A stretch of 64,000 nt of DNA from JBEBSD01 sp040394475 (GTDB lineage Bacteria > Bacteroidota > Bacteroidia > Cytophagales > Spirosomataceae), in assembly GCA_040394475.1 (NCBI GenBank), contig JBEBSD010000012.1, positions 1-64,000 on the forward strand, written 5' to 3'. Every line of letters begins with the position of its first letter. Positions within the stretch are counted from its first letter, which is position 1. Below, in pieces: positions 47,688 through 56,855 of this stretch. The translations under genes were made by a program, and so were the position numbers. The notes under the pieces are model-generated. The model searched no databases. It saw only the letters and a list, made by a program, of their open reading frames with translations, and was not told the origin of the DNA.

Positions 47688-47726
47688 AATGTCGCATTTC
47701 TACAATTTCAACCTATACCGGTTCGA

Positions 47727-47734
47727 TAGATTTG
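47727..47734 (+). promoter_or_regulatory. -7 promoter element before the VOC gene
   Basis: TAGATTTG fits TAnnTTTG and lies 26 nt before the VOC start codon. The -33 region at the right distance reads TTTC-like rather than TTTG, so the VOC gene may have its own weak promoter. Confidence 0.4.
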
Positions 47735-47760
47735 TTCTGTAAAACAACTAACGGAGCAAT

Positions 47761-48129
47761 ATGGAAAATTTAGTCTCGATTGTTGAAATTCCTGTTACGG
47801 ACTTTTCAAGAGCAGTCGCATTTTATCAGGCACTTTTAACTATCAGTATCGAAGAGATTGAGATGGAGGGTGTGCGGATAGGGTTATTCCCTGCAAAGGG
47901 CGAAACTGTTTTTGTACAGCTGGTCTGCGGGAGCGAATACAAACCTTCCGCTCATGGTACGATTGTCTACCTGAATGCCGGAGACGACTTGCAAACAGTC
48001 ATCAACAAAATAGCAGCAAACGGTGGGGAAGTAATCGTGCCAAAGACTGAGATTGGCCCTGAAATGGGTTTTTATGCCCTGTTTACCGATACGGAGGGCA
48101 ACAAATTAGGTTTACACGCGCTCCGGTAA
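47761..48129 (+). CDS. VOC (glyoxalase/bleomycin-resistance-like) family protein
   Basis: 122 residues, one pair of beta-alpha-beta-beta-beta modules: SIVEIPVTDFSRAVAFYQAL at the N-terminus and YALFTDTEGNKLGLHAL at the C-terminus. Members use a metal and act in glyoxal metabolism, ring cleavage or antibiotic binding, but many short ones have no known substrate. One or two of the usual metal His/Glu positions are not obvious here. It is followed by a strong hairpin terminator shared with leuS. Confidence 0.85.
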   Translation: MENLVSIVEIPVTDFSRAVAFYQALLTISIEEIEMEGVRIGLFPAKGETVFVQLVCGSEYKPSAHGTIVYLNAGDDLQTVINKIAANGGEVIVPKTEIGPEMGFYALFTDTEGNKLGLHALR

Positions 48130-48150
48130 AACTCCTTGTCGCAAGCAAGC

Positions 48151-48186
48151 AACGCAAAATGGGCTCCGTGGAGCCCATTTTGCGTT
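48151..48186. terminator. Bidirectional terminator between the VOC gene and leuS
   Basis: A perfect 17-bp inverted repeat (48151-48167 with 48170-48186) ends in an AAAATGGGCTCC/GGAGCCCATTTT core, giving U-rich tails on both strands. The leuS stop codon lies inside the right arm. It can serve both convergent genes. Confidence 0.8.
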
Positions 48187-50992
48187 AGACCACAACATTA
48201 ATAATCCGTTTCGGAACGATAATAAATTTCTTCACAGGCTTGCCGTCCATCCACTTGGCCACTGCTTCACTGGCCAGTACTTCCTGCTGAATTTCGTCCG
48301 GAGATTTATCCGGCGGAAAAGCCAATGTCGCCCGTACTTTCCCGTTGATCTGAATGGGATACTCAAACAGGTCGTCGACCAGGTGACCGGCTTCCCATTG
48401 CGGAAAACGTGCCGTAGAGATCGTCCCCGGCTGATTTTCAAGGGCCTCCCATAATTCTTCGCTGATATGCGGTGCAAACGGTGCAAGCAGGACGAGTACC
48501 TGTTCCAGAACCGCCTTACTCCGGCATTTCAGACTTCCCAGCTCATTGACCAGGACCATAAAAGCACTTACCGCCGTATTGAAAGAAAAGTGTTCAATGT
48601 CTTCCTCGACCTTCTTAATCGTCCGGTGCAGCACTTTAAGCTCTGCCGGCTTTGGCGCTTCATCCTGCACCAGCCACTGGCCGTTATCGGCATAAAACAA
48701 CCGCCACAACTTGCGGATAAATCGGTAGGTCCCGTCAATACCATTCGTATTCCAGGGTTTTGCCTGCTCCAGCGGGCCCAGGAACATTTCATATAAACGA
48801 AGGGTATCGGCCCCGTAACGCTTTATAATATCGTCCGGATTGACCACGTTGAATTTGGACTTGGACATTTTCTCGACCTCTGCCCCGCACTTATAGACGC
48901 CGTCTTCCAGGATGAATTCCGGCTGTTCCCCGACAATATCCTTGCGGGTCTGCACAAACTTTTCCACATCCAGGATATCGGAAGATACAATATTGACATC
49001 CACATGCAGCGGTGTGGTCTCGTACCGGTCCTTCAATCCGGCGCTCACAAAAACAGGCCGGGCCGCATCATGGCCCTTTACGCGGTAGACAAAATTACTG
49101 CGTCCCTGGATCATTCCCTGGTTGATCAGCTTTTTGAAAGGCTCCTCTTCCGGTACATATCCCCTGTCTTTCAGGAACTTATTCCAGAAACGACTGTACA
49201 ACAGGTGCCCGGTTGCATGTTCCGTTCCTCCGATATATAAATCCACCGCTTTCCAGTAGCCGATGGCGTCGCTTGCGGCAAATGCTTCCTGGTTGGCAGG
49301 ATCCATATAACGGTACCAGTACCAGCTGCTTCCCGCCCAGCCGGGCATGGTACTCAGCTCATACTCCCACTGGCCCTGGTAGTTCCAGCCTTCGGCTCGT
49401 CCCAGCGGCGGCTCTCCTGTTTCGGTAGGCAGGTATTTGTTTACAGCAGGTAATTCCAATGGAAGTTCCGCATCGGGGACAAGGTAGGGCAATGTACCCC
49501 CCTTCCCGTTTTCGCGGAAATAAACAGGCACCGGTTCTCCCCAGTAGCGCTGCCGGCTGAACACTGCATCGCGGAGACGGTAATTAATCTTCCCTTTCCC
49601 TTTGCCGTTTGCTTCCAGCCATTGAATCAGCCGGTCTGTCGCTTCCGCATACGATAACCCGTCGATCATACCGGAGTTGATATACCGTCCTTCCTTGGTC
49701 GGATCAGCCTGGAGGGCGACCTCCTTCTGCGCGTCCAGAATGGGGATGATGGGCAAACCAAAATGCGTCGCGAAATTCCAGTCGCGCTGATCTCCCGAGG
49801 GCACCGCCATCACGGCGCCGGTTCCATAACCTGCCAATACATAATCGGCGATATACACGGGTATCTTTTCGCCGTTGAACGGGTTCAGCGCATAGGCCCC
49901 GGTAAAGGCCCCCGAAACGGTTTTGACATCCGACATCCGATCCCGTTCGGACCGTTTTTTGGTTTGTTCAATATACTGGCTGATTTCCTGCTGTTGCTCC
50001 GGGGTTGTAATCGTAGGGACCAGCTCATGTTCCGGTGCAATGACCATAAACGTTACCCCGTAAATCGTATCTACCCGTGTGGTAAAAACGGTAATAGTCT
50101 GCGCATGCCCCTGTACTTCGAAATCGACCAGCGCTCCTACCGAACGGCCGATCCAGTTTCGCTGCTGCTCTTTGAGCGATTCACTCCAATCAATGGTATC
50201 TAGGCCGTCAATCAGCCGTTGGGAATAGGCCGTGATGCGCATCATCCACTGCCGCATCCGTTTTTGTTCTACCGGATAACCGCCTCTTTCCGAGACCCCA
50301 TCCTTTACTTCGTCGTTGGACAAAACCGAACCCAACGCCGCACACCAGTTGACGGTTGCTTCGGCGACGTAGGTCAACCGGTATTTTAAGGTAAGCTCGT
50401 ATTGCTCTTCTGCGGAAAACGCATGCCAATCCTCTGCCGTAAACGCAGGAGTATCCTCATCGCAAGCCGCCTGTACCGTCTGATTGCCGGCCTTTTCGAA
50501 TTCGGCAATCAGGGTCTCAATGGCTTCGGCCTTATCGGCGGCGAGGTTGTACCAACTGTTGAATAACCGGGAAAAAATCCACTGTGTCCAGCGATAATAA
50601 CCCGGGTCGGAAGTGCGTACCTCCCGCGACCAGTCAAAACTGAACCCCAGGTGCTGCAGCTGCCCGATATAGCGGCTGATATTTTCTTCGGTCGTCACTG
50701 CCGGGTGCTGTCCGGTCTGGATGGCGTATTGTTCGGCAGGCAATCCGAAACTGTCGAAACCCATGGGGTGCAACACATTAAACCCTTTCAACCGTTTGTA
50801 ACGGGCATAGATATCCGATGCGATATAACCAAGCGGATGCCCTACGTGCAGTCCGGCCCCCGAAGGATACGGAAACATATCCAGGACATAGTATTTGGGC
50901 TTGTCAGACTGGCTGCTGACACGAAATGTTTCATTTTCTTTCCAAAAAGACTGCCACTTCCGCTCTATTTCAAGGTGGTTATATTCACTCAT
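48185..50992 (-). CDS. leuS: Leucine--tRNA ligase
   Basis: 935 residues. It charges tRNA-Leu in the cytoplasm. The class I motifs are present: the HIGH region PYPSGAGLHVGHPLGY near residue 40 and KMSKS near residue 705, with an editing domain between them and the anticodon-binding helical domain at the C-terminus (FAPHISEELWE). The start MSEYNHLEIERKWQSFW matches the family. It is longer than the E. coli enzyme (860). It is probably transcribed alone, with a -7-like element 39-46 bp upstream and a strong terminator at its end. Confidence 0.97.
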   Translation of the reverse strand: MSEYNHLEIERKWQSFWKENETFRVSSQSDKPKYYVLDMFPYPSGAGLHVGHPLGYIASDIYARYKRLKGFNVLHPMGFDSFGLPAEQYAIQTGQHPAVTTEENISRYIGQLQHLGFSFDWSREVRTSDPGYYRWTQWIFSRLFNSWYNLAADKAEAIETLIAEFEKAGNQTVQAACDEDTPAFTAEDWHAFSAEEQYELTLKYRLTYVAEATVNWCAALGSVLSNDEVKDGVSERGGYPVEQKRMRQWMMRITAYSQRLIDGLDTIDWSESLKEQQRNWIGRSVGALVDFEVQGHAQTITVFTTRVDTIYGVTFMVIAPEHELVPTITTPEQQQEISQYIEQTKKRSERDRMSDVKTVSGAFTGAYALNPFNGEKIPVYIADYVLAGYGTGAVMAVPSGDQRDWNFATHFGLPIIPILDAQKEVALQADPTKEGRYINSGMIDGLSYAEATDRLIQWLEANGKGKGKINYRLRDAVFSRQRYWGEPVPVYFRENGKGGTLPYLVPDAELPLELPAVNKYLPTETGEPPLGRAEGWNYQGQWEYELSTMPGWAGSSWYWYRYMDPANQEAFAASDAIGYWKAVDLYIGGTEHATGHLLYSRFWNKFLKDRGYVPEEEPFKKLINQGMIQGRSNFVYRVKGHDAARPVFVSAGLKDRYETTPLHVDVNIVSSDILDVEKFVQTRKDIVGEQPEFILEDGVYKCGAEVEKMSKSKFNVVNPDDIIKRYGADTLRLYEMFLGPLEQAKPWNTNGIDGTYRFIRKLWRLFYADNGQWLVQDEAPKPAELKVLHRTIKKVEEDIEHFSFNTAVSAFMVLVNELGSLKCRSKAVLEQVLVLLAPFAPHISEELWEALENQPGTISTARFPQWEAGHLVDDLFEYPIQINGKVRATLAFPPDKSPDEIQQEVLASEAVAKWMDGKPVKKFIIVPKRIINVVV

Positions 50993-51030
50993 CGTATCCT
51001 CTTTTGATAGTGCTCAGGTTTAAATTCCCG

Positions 51031-51038
51031 CAAAAATA
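51031..51038 (-). promoter_or_regulatory. -7 promoter element of leuS
   Basis: TATTTTTG on the minus strand fits TAnnTTTG, 38 nt upstream of the leuS start. The -33 region has only a GTTG, at shorter spacing than the consensus. Confidence 0.45.
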
Positions 51039-51134
51039 GGGCTTTTTTCTTTCAACTGTCCGATTTGACCGGGAATAATCACCGGCCCTTTTCCGGCAGG
51101 CGGGCTGCCTGGTAGCCGCAGGTAGATTATTTAG

Positions 51135-51142
51135 TACCTTTG
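51135..51142 (+). promoter_or_regulatory. -7 promoter element of hemF
   Basis: TACCTTTG fits TAnnTTTG, 39 nt upstream of the hemF start. No TTTG is seen at the -33 position. Confidence 0.45.
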
Positions 51143-51181
51143 GGCAGAAAAAACGGGTACTTTTAACACAACTGTATAAGA

Positions 51182-52105
51182 ATGGATCAGAAAAATACCA
51201 GTCGGGAAGAGATAGCAGCCTATTTCAGGAAGCTGCAGGATACCATCTGCGGAGCGCTGGAAAAAGAAGACGGCCAGGCAACCTTCCTGGAAGATCAATG
51301 GCAGCACCATTCCGGAGGCGGCGGACGCACCCGGCTCATCCGCAACGGCCATGTAATCGAAAAAGGAGGCGTCAACTTTTCAGCGGTCGAGGGAGACATC
51401 CATCCCCGGTTACGGCAGCAGATGAACCTGCCGGAAACCGAATCGCTCCGCTTTTTTGCCACAGGTGTGTCCATCGTCATGCACCCCTTCAGTCCCAAAG
51501 TACCCATTATTCACATGAATGTCCGGTATTTCGAACTCAGCGACGGAAGCTGCTGGTTTGGCGGCGGTATTGATTTAACGCCTCATTACGTGGTTCCGGA
51601 AGACGCGCGCTACTTTCATTCGGTGATGAAAAACACCTGCGATGCCCACCATCCGGCCTTTTACCCGCGATTCAAGCAATGGGCTGACGACTATTTTTTC
51701 CTGCCTCACCGGGCGGAAACGCGCGGGATCGGCGGTGTCTTTTTCGATTACCTCAAACCGGATAGTCCGGAGTACCGGCTATCCAAACAAGCCCTGTTTG
51801 AATTTGTCTGTGCAACAGGAGAATCGTTTGCCCCTGTTTATACGCACCTGATGCACCTCCATAAAGCCGAACCGTTCACAGAGGCCGAAAAACAGTGGCA
51901 ATACCTGCGGCGCGGACGCTATGTAGAGTTTAACCTCGTATGGGACCGGGGGACTAAATTCGGGCTGGAAACCGGGGGACGTACCGAATCCATCCTCATG
52001 AGCTTGCCGCCGCAAGCCAACTGGGCCTATAACCTGGTACCGGAAGCAGGCAGTACGGAAGCTGCAACCCTGGACTGGCTGCGGAAAGGAATCGACTGGG
52101 TCTGA
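51182..52105 (+). CDS. hemF: Oxygen-dependent coproporphyrinogen III oxidase
   Basis: 307 residues. It decarboxylates two propionates of coproporphyrinogen III to give protoporphyrinogen IX, using oxygen. The family signatures are GVSIVMHP, HMNVRYFEL, WFGGGIDLTPHYV (126-137), FYPRFKQWADDYFF, RGIGGVFFDYL and GRYVEFNLVWDRGTKFGL near the C-terminus. It provides haem for cytochromes such as that encoded at 2842-5841. It is divergent from leuS. A heptamer-like repeat follows its stop. Confidence 0.97.
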   Translation: MDQKNTSREEIAAYFRKLQDTICGALEKEDGQATFLEDQWQHHSGGGGRTRLIRNGHVIEKGGVNFSAVEGDIHPRLRQQMNLPETESLRFFATGVSIVMHPFSPKVPIIHMNVRYFELSDGSCWFGGGIDLTPHYVVPEDARYFHSVMKNTCDAHHPAFYPRFKQWADDYFFLPHRAETRGIGGVFFDYLKPDSPEYRLSKQALFEFVCATGESFAPVYTHLMHLHKAEPFTEAEKQWQYLRRGRYVEFNLVWDRGTKFGLETGGRTESILMSLPPQANWAYNLVPEAGSTEAATLDWLRKGIDWV

Positions 52106-52117
52106 TGGGATAAAAAG

Positions 52118-52227
52118 GCTATCGGAGGTCGGAGGTCAGCTATCGGAGGTCAGCTATCGGAGGTCGGCTATCGGAGGTCGGCTATCGGCTGATTTCTGAC
52201 AGTGCTGATAGCTGATCGCTGACAACC
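52118..52227. repeat. TCGGAGG/TCAGCTA/TCGGCTA heptamer array
   Basis: About twelve 7-nt units (TCGGAGG, TCAGCTA, TCGGCTA) follow the hemF stop and grade into degenerate GCTGATA units near 52200-52227. The units match the AGCCGAT family of the larger arrays, read on the other strand. Unlike those arrays, this one lies between the 3' ends of two convergent genes. Confidence 0.8.
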
Positions 52228-52305
52228 ACTTTAAGGCTATACCGTCGATTGTACTTCCTGATACCATTGAGCTGTCCTGAAGGCCGTGTACGGGCTGGTG
52301 CTAAA

Positions 52306-52329
52306 GTGGTCTGTGAAGACACAGACCAC
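52306..52329. repeat. GTGGTCTGTG palindromic hairpin
   Basis: A perfect 10-bp stem (GTGGTCTGTG/CACAGACCAC) with loop AAGA. It lies 33 bp from the menC stop in the convergent hemF-menC gap. It has no T-tail, so it is probably a dispersed palindromic repeat rather than a terminator. Confidence 0.6.
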
Positions 52330-52361
52330 GGTGTCATTGCCGATTGCTGAACGCTGACAAC

Positions 52362-53420
52362 TCACGGCAATTTCGTAACAAGAAACCCTTTTTCGGTTAC
52401 CATACCGGAGGGGAAATTGGTACGGTACAACTGACCGGTCCCCAATCCCTGCGGCAGCGGATTCTCAAATCCGGCGGTAAACTGGGCAATGGCGTTCAGA
52501 CCGATATTCGACTCCAATGCGGAGGTTATCCACCATCCGATCCGCATTTCGGCAGCGAGTGCGATCCATTCCCGGGTATGCTGAAACCCGCCTGTCAGAC
52601 TGGGTTTGAGGATGATGTAATGCGGCCGGATGGCTTCCAGCAGCCGGCGTTTTTCCCGGTATTCCTTTATCCCGATCAATTCCTCATCAAGGGCGACCGG
52701 AACCGGCGACTCCCGTACCAAACGGGCCATCGCTTCCGGTTGCCCGGCGCGGATCGGCTGTTCAATCGAATGCAGGTCGTATTCAGCCAGCCGGGCGAGC
52801 CGGGCCGGCGCTTCTTCCGGAGTATAGGCGCCGTTCGCGTCTACACGCAAGGTGATCTGCTTTGCCGTAAAACGCTCTCGGACAGCGGCCAGCAGCGCGC
52901 ATTCTTCATCAAAACCGATGGCGCCGATCTTCAGCTTGATAGTCGTGAAACCTTCCTTCAGTTTTTCTTCCAGCTGTGCCGCCATGAACGCTGGTGTGCC
53001 CATCCAGATCAGTCCGTTCATGGGAATCGCCTGTTCTCCCCGCACAAAACCATTATCGAAGTAAACACGTTTCCCGCCGTTGAGAAGGTCAAGCAACGCC
53101 GACTCCAGTCCAAACCTGACGGCCGGAAGATTTCCGCTGATCAATGCATCCAGAACAGCCTCCAGGTCCAGATCATCCGCCTCCAGCCCGAGGTTATTGA
53201 AATCCGCCTCCAGCTGTCCGAGTCTCCCGGGAAGGTCCGGCAGATCGTCGGGGCTGAGCCCTTTCAGCGGGCCTGCCTCGCCCAATCCGCAAGTACCTGG
53301 CCGAACGGAGTCCCTGACCTCCATTATCCAGGTAGTTTTGGAAGTCAGCACCCCTCTGGAAGTACCGGCATCAAACTTAAATTGCAGGGTATACGGACGG
53401 CATGTCAGCGTCAGGGCCAT
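52362..53420 (-). CDS. menC: o-Succinylbenzoate synthase (enolase superfamily)
   Basis: 352 residues. It dehydrates SHCHC to o-succinylbenzoate in menaquinone synthesis. All enolase-superfamily residues are present: KLK at 162-164, metal ligands Asp194 (LRVDANGAYT), Glu220 (SIEQP) and Asp245 (ALDEEL), and the second catalytic Lys272 in ILKPSLTGGF. The end (TSALESNIGLNAIAQF) is typical of the Bacteroidota MenC type. A dipeptide epimerase is the alternative, but the spacing and the ending favour MenC. It is divergent from lpxK with 56 bp between the starts. Confidence 0.88.
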   Translation of the reverse strand: MALTLTCRPYTLQFKFDAGTSRGVLTSKTTWIMEVRDSVRPGTCGLGEAGPLKGLSPDDLPDLPGRLGQLEADFNNLGLEADDLDLEAVLDALISGNLPAVRFGLESALLDLLNGGKRVYFDNGFVRGEQAIPMNGLIWMGTPAFMAAQLEEKLKEGFTTIKLKIGAIGFDEECALLAAVRERFTAKQITLRVDANGAYTPEEAPARLARLAEYDLHSIEQPIRAGQPEAMARLVRESPVPVALDEELIGIKEYREKRRLLEAIRPHYIILKPSLTGGFQHTREWIALAAEMRIGWWITSALESNIGLNAIAQFTAGFENPLPQGLGTGQLYRTNFPSGMVTEKGFLVTKLP

Positions 53421-53476
53421 AAGGTTTCAAAGAAATTAGCGTTATTTGAAATCCTAAATTATAAAATAAAGCCGAA

Positions 53477-54532
53477 TTGCCTGCTTCTTTCCGTCATACC
53501 GCTTTTTTCAGAACCTTGTTTTACCCGGTTACCTGGCTTTACGGCGTCATCATGCAATTCCGGAACCTGTTATTTGACCGGGGATGGAGAACGGTGACCT
53601 TACCGCCGGTAAAAACAATTGCGGTCGGAAATCTGACCGTCGGCGGCACCGGGAAAACCCCTATGGTGGAATTTCTAATCCGGTTATTCCGGGACACGAA
53701 CCGGCTTGCGGTACTGAGCCGGGGCTATGGCCGTAAAACCCGGGGGGTAATACTGGCGGACACCGCCGCCACCGCCCGGACCCTCGGCGATGAACCCTTG
53801 CAGTACTACCGCAAATTCGGGGGGACAACAGCAGTAGTCGTTGCGGAAAAACGTGTCGAAGGCATGGAGACCCTGCTTCGCACCACTCCCGGAATTGATT
53901 TGTTACTCCTTGACGATGCCTACCAGCATCGTGCCATCGGCCGGCACGTCAACCTGTTGCTTTCGGATTATTCCCGGCCCTTTTATACCGATTACCCCTT
54001 TCCCGGCGGCGATCTTCGTGAACGGCGGCAAGGCGCCCGCAGAGCCGACGTGATCGTGGTCACCAAATGCCCCCGCCTCTTGCCGGCTCACGAGCAAACG
54101 CGCATCCGGCAACGGATACAAGTCTACAGCCGGCCGCAAGTTCCTGTATTTTTTACCCGTATGCGTTATGGCAACCCGGCAGGTTTCATTGAGGGAATCA
54201 GTACGGAAGGGTTCTCACAATTCGTTTGTTTGTCTGGCATAGCCGGAAACAGTGTGTTTGAAGCGTATGTCCGGCAGCATTATCGGGTTTCCCATGTATG
54301 TCATTTTCCCGATCATCATGCCTACTCCTTAAACGAACTGACGGCGGCCATTGCGGAACGAGCGGAGACGACGGCCTTGCTCACCACCGAAAAGGATATG
54401 GTCAAACTGCTGCCCCTGGCCCGGGAAGCCGGCATTGCGCAGCGCTGTTTCTACATACCGGTGCAAATTGATTTCGAAGAAGATGAAGCCGGCTTTCGGG
54501 ACATTCTACTGAAGCTGCTGGCCCGTCAGTAA
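53477..54532 (+). CDS. lpxK: Tetraacyldisaccharide 4'-kinase
   Basis: 351 residues. It phosphorylates the 4' position of the lipid A precursor at the inner membrane. The Walker A motif GNLTVGGTGKT is at 51-61, the N-terminal membrane-associated segment FYPVTWLYGVIMQFRN precedes it, and SRGYGR and LDDAYQHR follow. The frame has no ATG near the start; the first in-frame start is TTG at 53477, with a stop just upstream, and the N-terminal sequence fits the family, so I use TTG. The end of an IS element, carrying a terminator hairpin, lies 12 bp after the stop. Confidence 0.93.
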   Translation: MPASFRHTAFFRTLFYPVTWLYGVIMQFRNLLFDRGWRTVTLPPVKTIAVGNLTVGGTGKTPMVEFLIRLFRDTNRLAVLSRGYGRKTRGVILADTAATARTLGDEPLQYYRKFGGTTAVVVAEKRVEGMETLLRTTPGIDLLLLDDAYQHRAIGRHVNLLLSDYSRPFYTDYPFPGGDLRERRQGARRADVIVVTKCPRLLPAHEQTRIRQRIQVYSRPQVPVFFTRMRYGNPAGFIEGISTEGFSQFVCLSGIAGNSVFEAYVRQHYRVSHVCHFPDHHAYSLNELTAAIAERAETTALLTTEKDMVKLLPLAREAGIAQRCFYIPVQIDFEEDEAGFRDILLKLLARQ

Positions 54533-54544
54533 CCTGACAACTCA

Positions 54545-54577
54545 AAAGAGGCTGTCCAAAAAGGGCAGCCTCTTTTT
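54545..54577. terminator. Terminator at the left end of the IS, after lpxK
   Basis: AAAGAGGCTGTCC pairs with GGGCAGCCTCTTT around an A5 loop, with a T-run following on the plus strand and an A/T-rich arm on the minus strand. It includes the IS terminal repeat and probably ends lpxK transcripts as well as those of the transposase. Confidence 0.75.
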
Positions 54578-54624
54578 AGAGTTCAGGTTGAGTTTTGGAA
54601 AAAAATCGGCTCAATCTTAAAATC

Positions 54625-56272
54625 TTAGGCAGTGGCCCTGCGATAGGTTGTTTGAATGAGGGCAAAAACGATTGTAAAGAGTTCTTTTTGCGCAGTTAGT
54701 TTACTTTTGGAGGCAATATTCTTGTCAGCATTTTTCCTGGCGACAAGTTTTCGAAGGTTGTGAGCAAGCGCCATCAGGCCAAACTCAAGCCCTGTTTTTT
54801 CTAGGCCTCTCATGGTAAACCTGTTGAACTTATTGTTGCTTTTTACTTGCCCAAACACAGCCTCTGGTTCTATAGCTCGTTGACTTCTGTGTTGCAATCC
54901 TTTGGGGCTCATCAAGAGCTCTCGTGCCTTGGTCTTGAGTTGATTAAGCCGATGGTTGACCTGTATTACCCGCTCGCCTTTTGCCTTGTGGCACATCCCC
55001 CGAAGTGGGCAACCTTCACATCTTATAGCCTGATAATGAGCTACTTGAGATTCGAATCCATTATTGCTGACGCTTTTCTTTTTGCCCACACACTGCATTC
55101 TCTGGCCCATCGGACAGACGAAAAAGTCTTGTTGAGGGTTATAATAAAGATTACCTGCAAGAAAAGGATCTTGCTTATGACTGCGTTTTTGTTCTTTGTG
55201 AAAGTAATTATACTTCACATAAGGCTGTATCTGCTTTCCTTCAAGCAGTTCATAGTTCTCTTCACTCCCATAGCCCGCATCGGCCACCACTTCTTTGCTT
55301 TGGGTATGGTAATGTGCTTCAAAGCTTTCCAGGTGTGCTTTTAAGGTCGTCGTATCACCAGCGGTTTGGTGCAGGCTAAAATGAGTAATGAATTGGTTTT
55401 CTGTACTGATTTGAGCGTTGTAAGCCGGTTTCAACTGCCCATTCTTCATATGGTCATCTTTCAGGCGCATAAACGAAGCGTCCGGATCGGTTTTGCTATA
55501 ACTATTGCGGTCACCGAGCGTCTGTAGCTGTTGCTCGTATTTTTCTAACCTGGGCAAGTGTTCTTGCTGTAACTTGCTCAACTGCTTGTGGGTTGACTTG
55601 TCGGCTTCTTTAAGTTTATTATTCAATACAGCCAATTTTTCCTTCAATTCAAGGCTGTCTATGGCACGCGGTGAAGGGTGGGTCTGTTGGCTTTGCTCGG
55701 TCTTGATCTGGCCTTCTATTTCATCGAGTATGGACTGGATTTTAGCCTCTAATTTGGCTTTGTGCTTTTCCACCGATCCTTTCCATACGAAGGTATACCG
55801 GTTAGCAGCTGATTCTATTTTGGTGCCATCGATGTATTGGACCTCTAAGCTTACATAACCCAGCTCTTGGAGAAGCCTTACTACATCGGCAAAAAGTTGT
55901 TGAATGTGGTTTTTCAATCTTTTTCCCCGAAAGTAGTTGATTGTCCGGAAATCAGGAGTACTATGACCGCTCAACCACATAAAGTGGATGTTCTCGCCAA
56001 GGGCCTTTTCTATCTATTTTTCGGCAAGAATAAATATTGCTTAAATAACTGTAAAACAGTACTTTAATTAACATTCTGGGGTGGTAACTGGAGGTTCCGC
56101 CACCTTTATATTCGGCTACGATGTGATCAATATTTAAATTGTCTACCACCTGGTTTACGAGTCGAACAGGGTGGTTGTCGGGGATTTTTCCGAAAATATC
56201 TTCTGGAAATAAGCTCGGGCTATTGGCCGGAAGCGCTTTAAAGCGTAAGTTTGGTCTCTTTGTCATATGCAC
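54625..56272 (-). pseudogene. IS1182-type transposase broken by a 4-bp duplication
   Basis: The N-terminal part (103 codons from 56272: FKALPANSPSLFPEDIF, RMLIKVLFYSYLSNIYSCRK) and the rest (to 54625: MWLSGHSTPDFRTINYFRGK, VQYIDGTKIESAANRY, GLQHRSQRAIEPEAVFGQVK) together make a full DDE transposase of about 540 residues. They are in different frames. At 56010-56017 the minus strand reads ATAGATAG; removing one ATAG restores RKIEKALGENIHFMWLSG, the family sequence. So a 4-bp tandem duplication has shifted the frame. The element should no longer move by itself. Confidence 0.8.
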
Positions 56273-56303
56273 CTATAAATTACTAATTTATAGGGACAAA
56301 AAG

Positions 56304-56337
56304 AAAAAAGTCCCGCCTTAAAACGGGACTTTTTTTT
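56304..56337. terminator. Terminator-like hairpin at the right end of the IS
   Basis: AAAAAAGTCCCG pairs with CGGGACTTTTTTT around an 8-nt loop, 32 bp upstream of the transposase start and 9 bp inside the right terminal repeat. It would block outside transcription from entering the transposase gene. I see no gene in 56366-56553; it holds one copy of a 13-bp repeat (56511-56523). Confidence 0.7.
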
Positions 56338-56553
56338 GCATCAGACTTTTTAGACAGCCTCTTTTGACTATAAACAGCATGACTAAATTTTCAGGTAACC
56401 TCTAAAAACTCCTTTTTCTTCCGCACCTTACTTTTGCGAGAATAAGATGTATGAATTATTTCTGACCTAGATGTAAGCCACCTAGAAGGCCTTTTATTTA
56501 TTTGACTAGTAATCAATATATTAGCCAGTTATCTCTTTCGGGTATGGGCACTA

Positions 56554-56853
56554 TTATCCTCTGGAAACGCTCAATAATTGAATTTTTCTGAACATGTTAT
56601 AAGTCGAATTCATGAGTCCGATAATCCCCTCGATTCGCTTTTTACCGATGTGGTGGAGGGACATGCCGTTCATCGAGTTTTCCATGAAGCCAAATGATAC
56701 CCGGGTCAATCCTTCTTCCAATATAGACCTAAATACCTATAAATCAATATATTAATCAAGCTTTACAAGTGGGTCGCCTAGTTTTGATAACTCACTTAGA
56801 CGTATATCCTGGTCGAAAAAGCCATAATCCCTATGTCTTTTGAATTTTTTCAT
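56554..56853 (-). pseudogene. Relic of a second IS transposase (IS5/IS4 superfamily) with internal deletion
   Basis: One frame of 100 codons on the minus strand. It begins MKKFKRHRDYGFFDQDIRLS ... GDPLVKLD, has a TAA (56752-56754) and a TAG (56737-56739) in frame, continues VFRSILEEGLT and then jumps to the transposase C-terminus (FGFMENSMNGMSLHHIGKKR, IEGIIGLMNSTYNMFRKIQL). The central catalytic part is missing. The 13-bp sequence AATCAATATATTA occurs as a direct repeat at 56511-56523 and 56742-56754. The relic starts two bases after the stop of the next gene upstream. Confidence 0.75.
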
Positions 56854-56855
56854 GA

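Larger units (their letters stand above)
54544..56365 (-). mobile_element. IS1182-like insertion sequence
   Basis: A 1.82-kb element bounded by 20-bp terminal inverted repeats: AAAAGAGGCTGTCCAAAAAG at 54544-54563 and its complement with one mismatch at 56346-56365. It contains one transposase gene, broken, on the minus strand, and terminator-like hairpins just inside both ends. A clear target duplication is not visible. It is inserted just after lpxK without disrupting it. Confidence 0.8.

Noticed and set aside
52344..53597. A 417-codon open frame on the plus strand
   Set aside because: It lies antisense to menC, whose catalytic Lys, Asp and Glu residues are all in place; the long frame follows from the codon composition of menC.
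55961..56272. Programmed frameshift in the IS transposase
   Set aside because: Family members have one frame, and removal of a 4-bp duplication restores the conserved sequence; no classic slippery heptamer fits the required shift.
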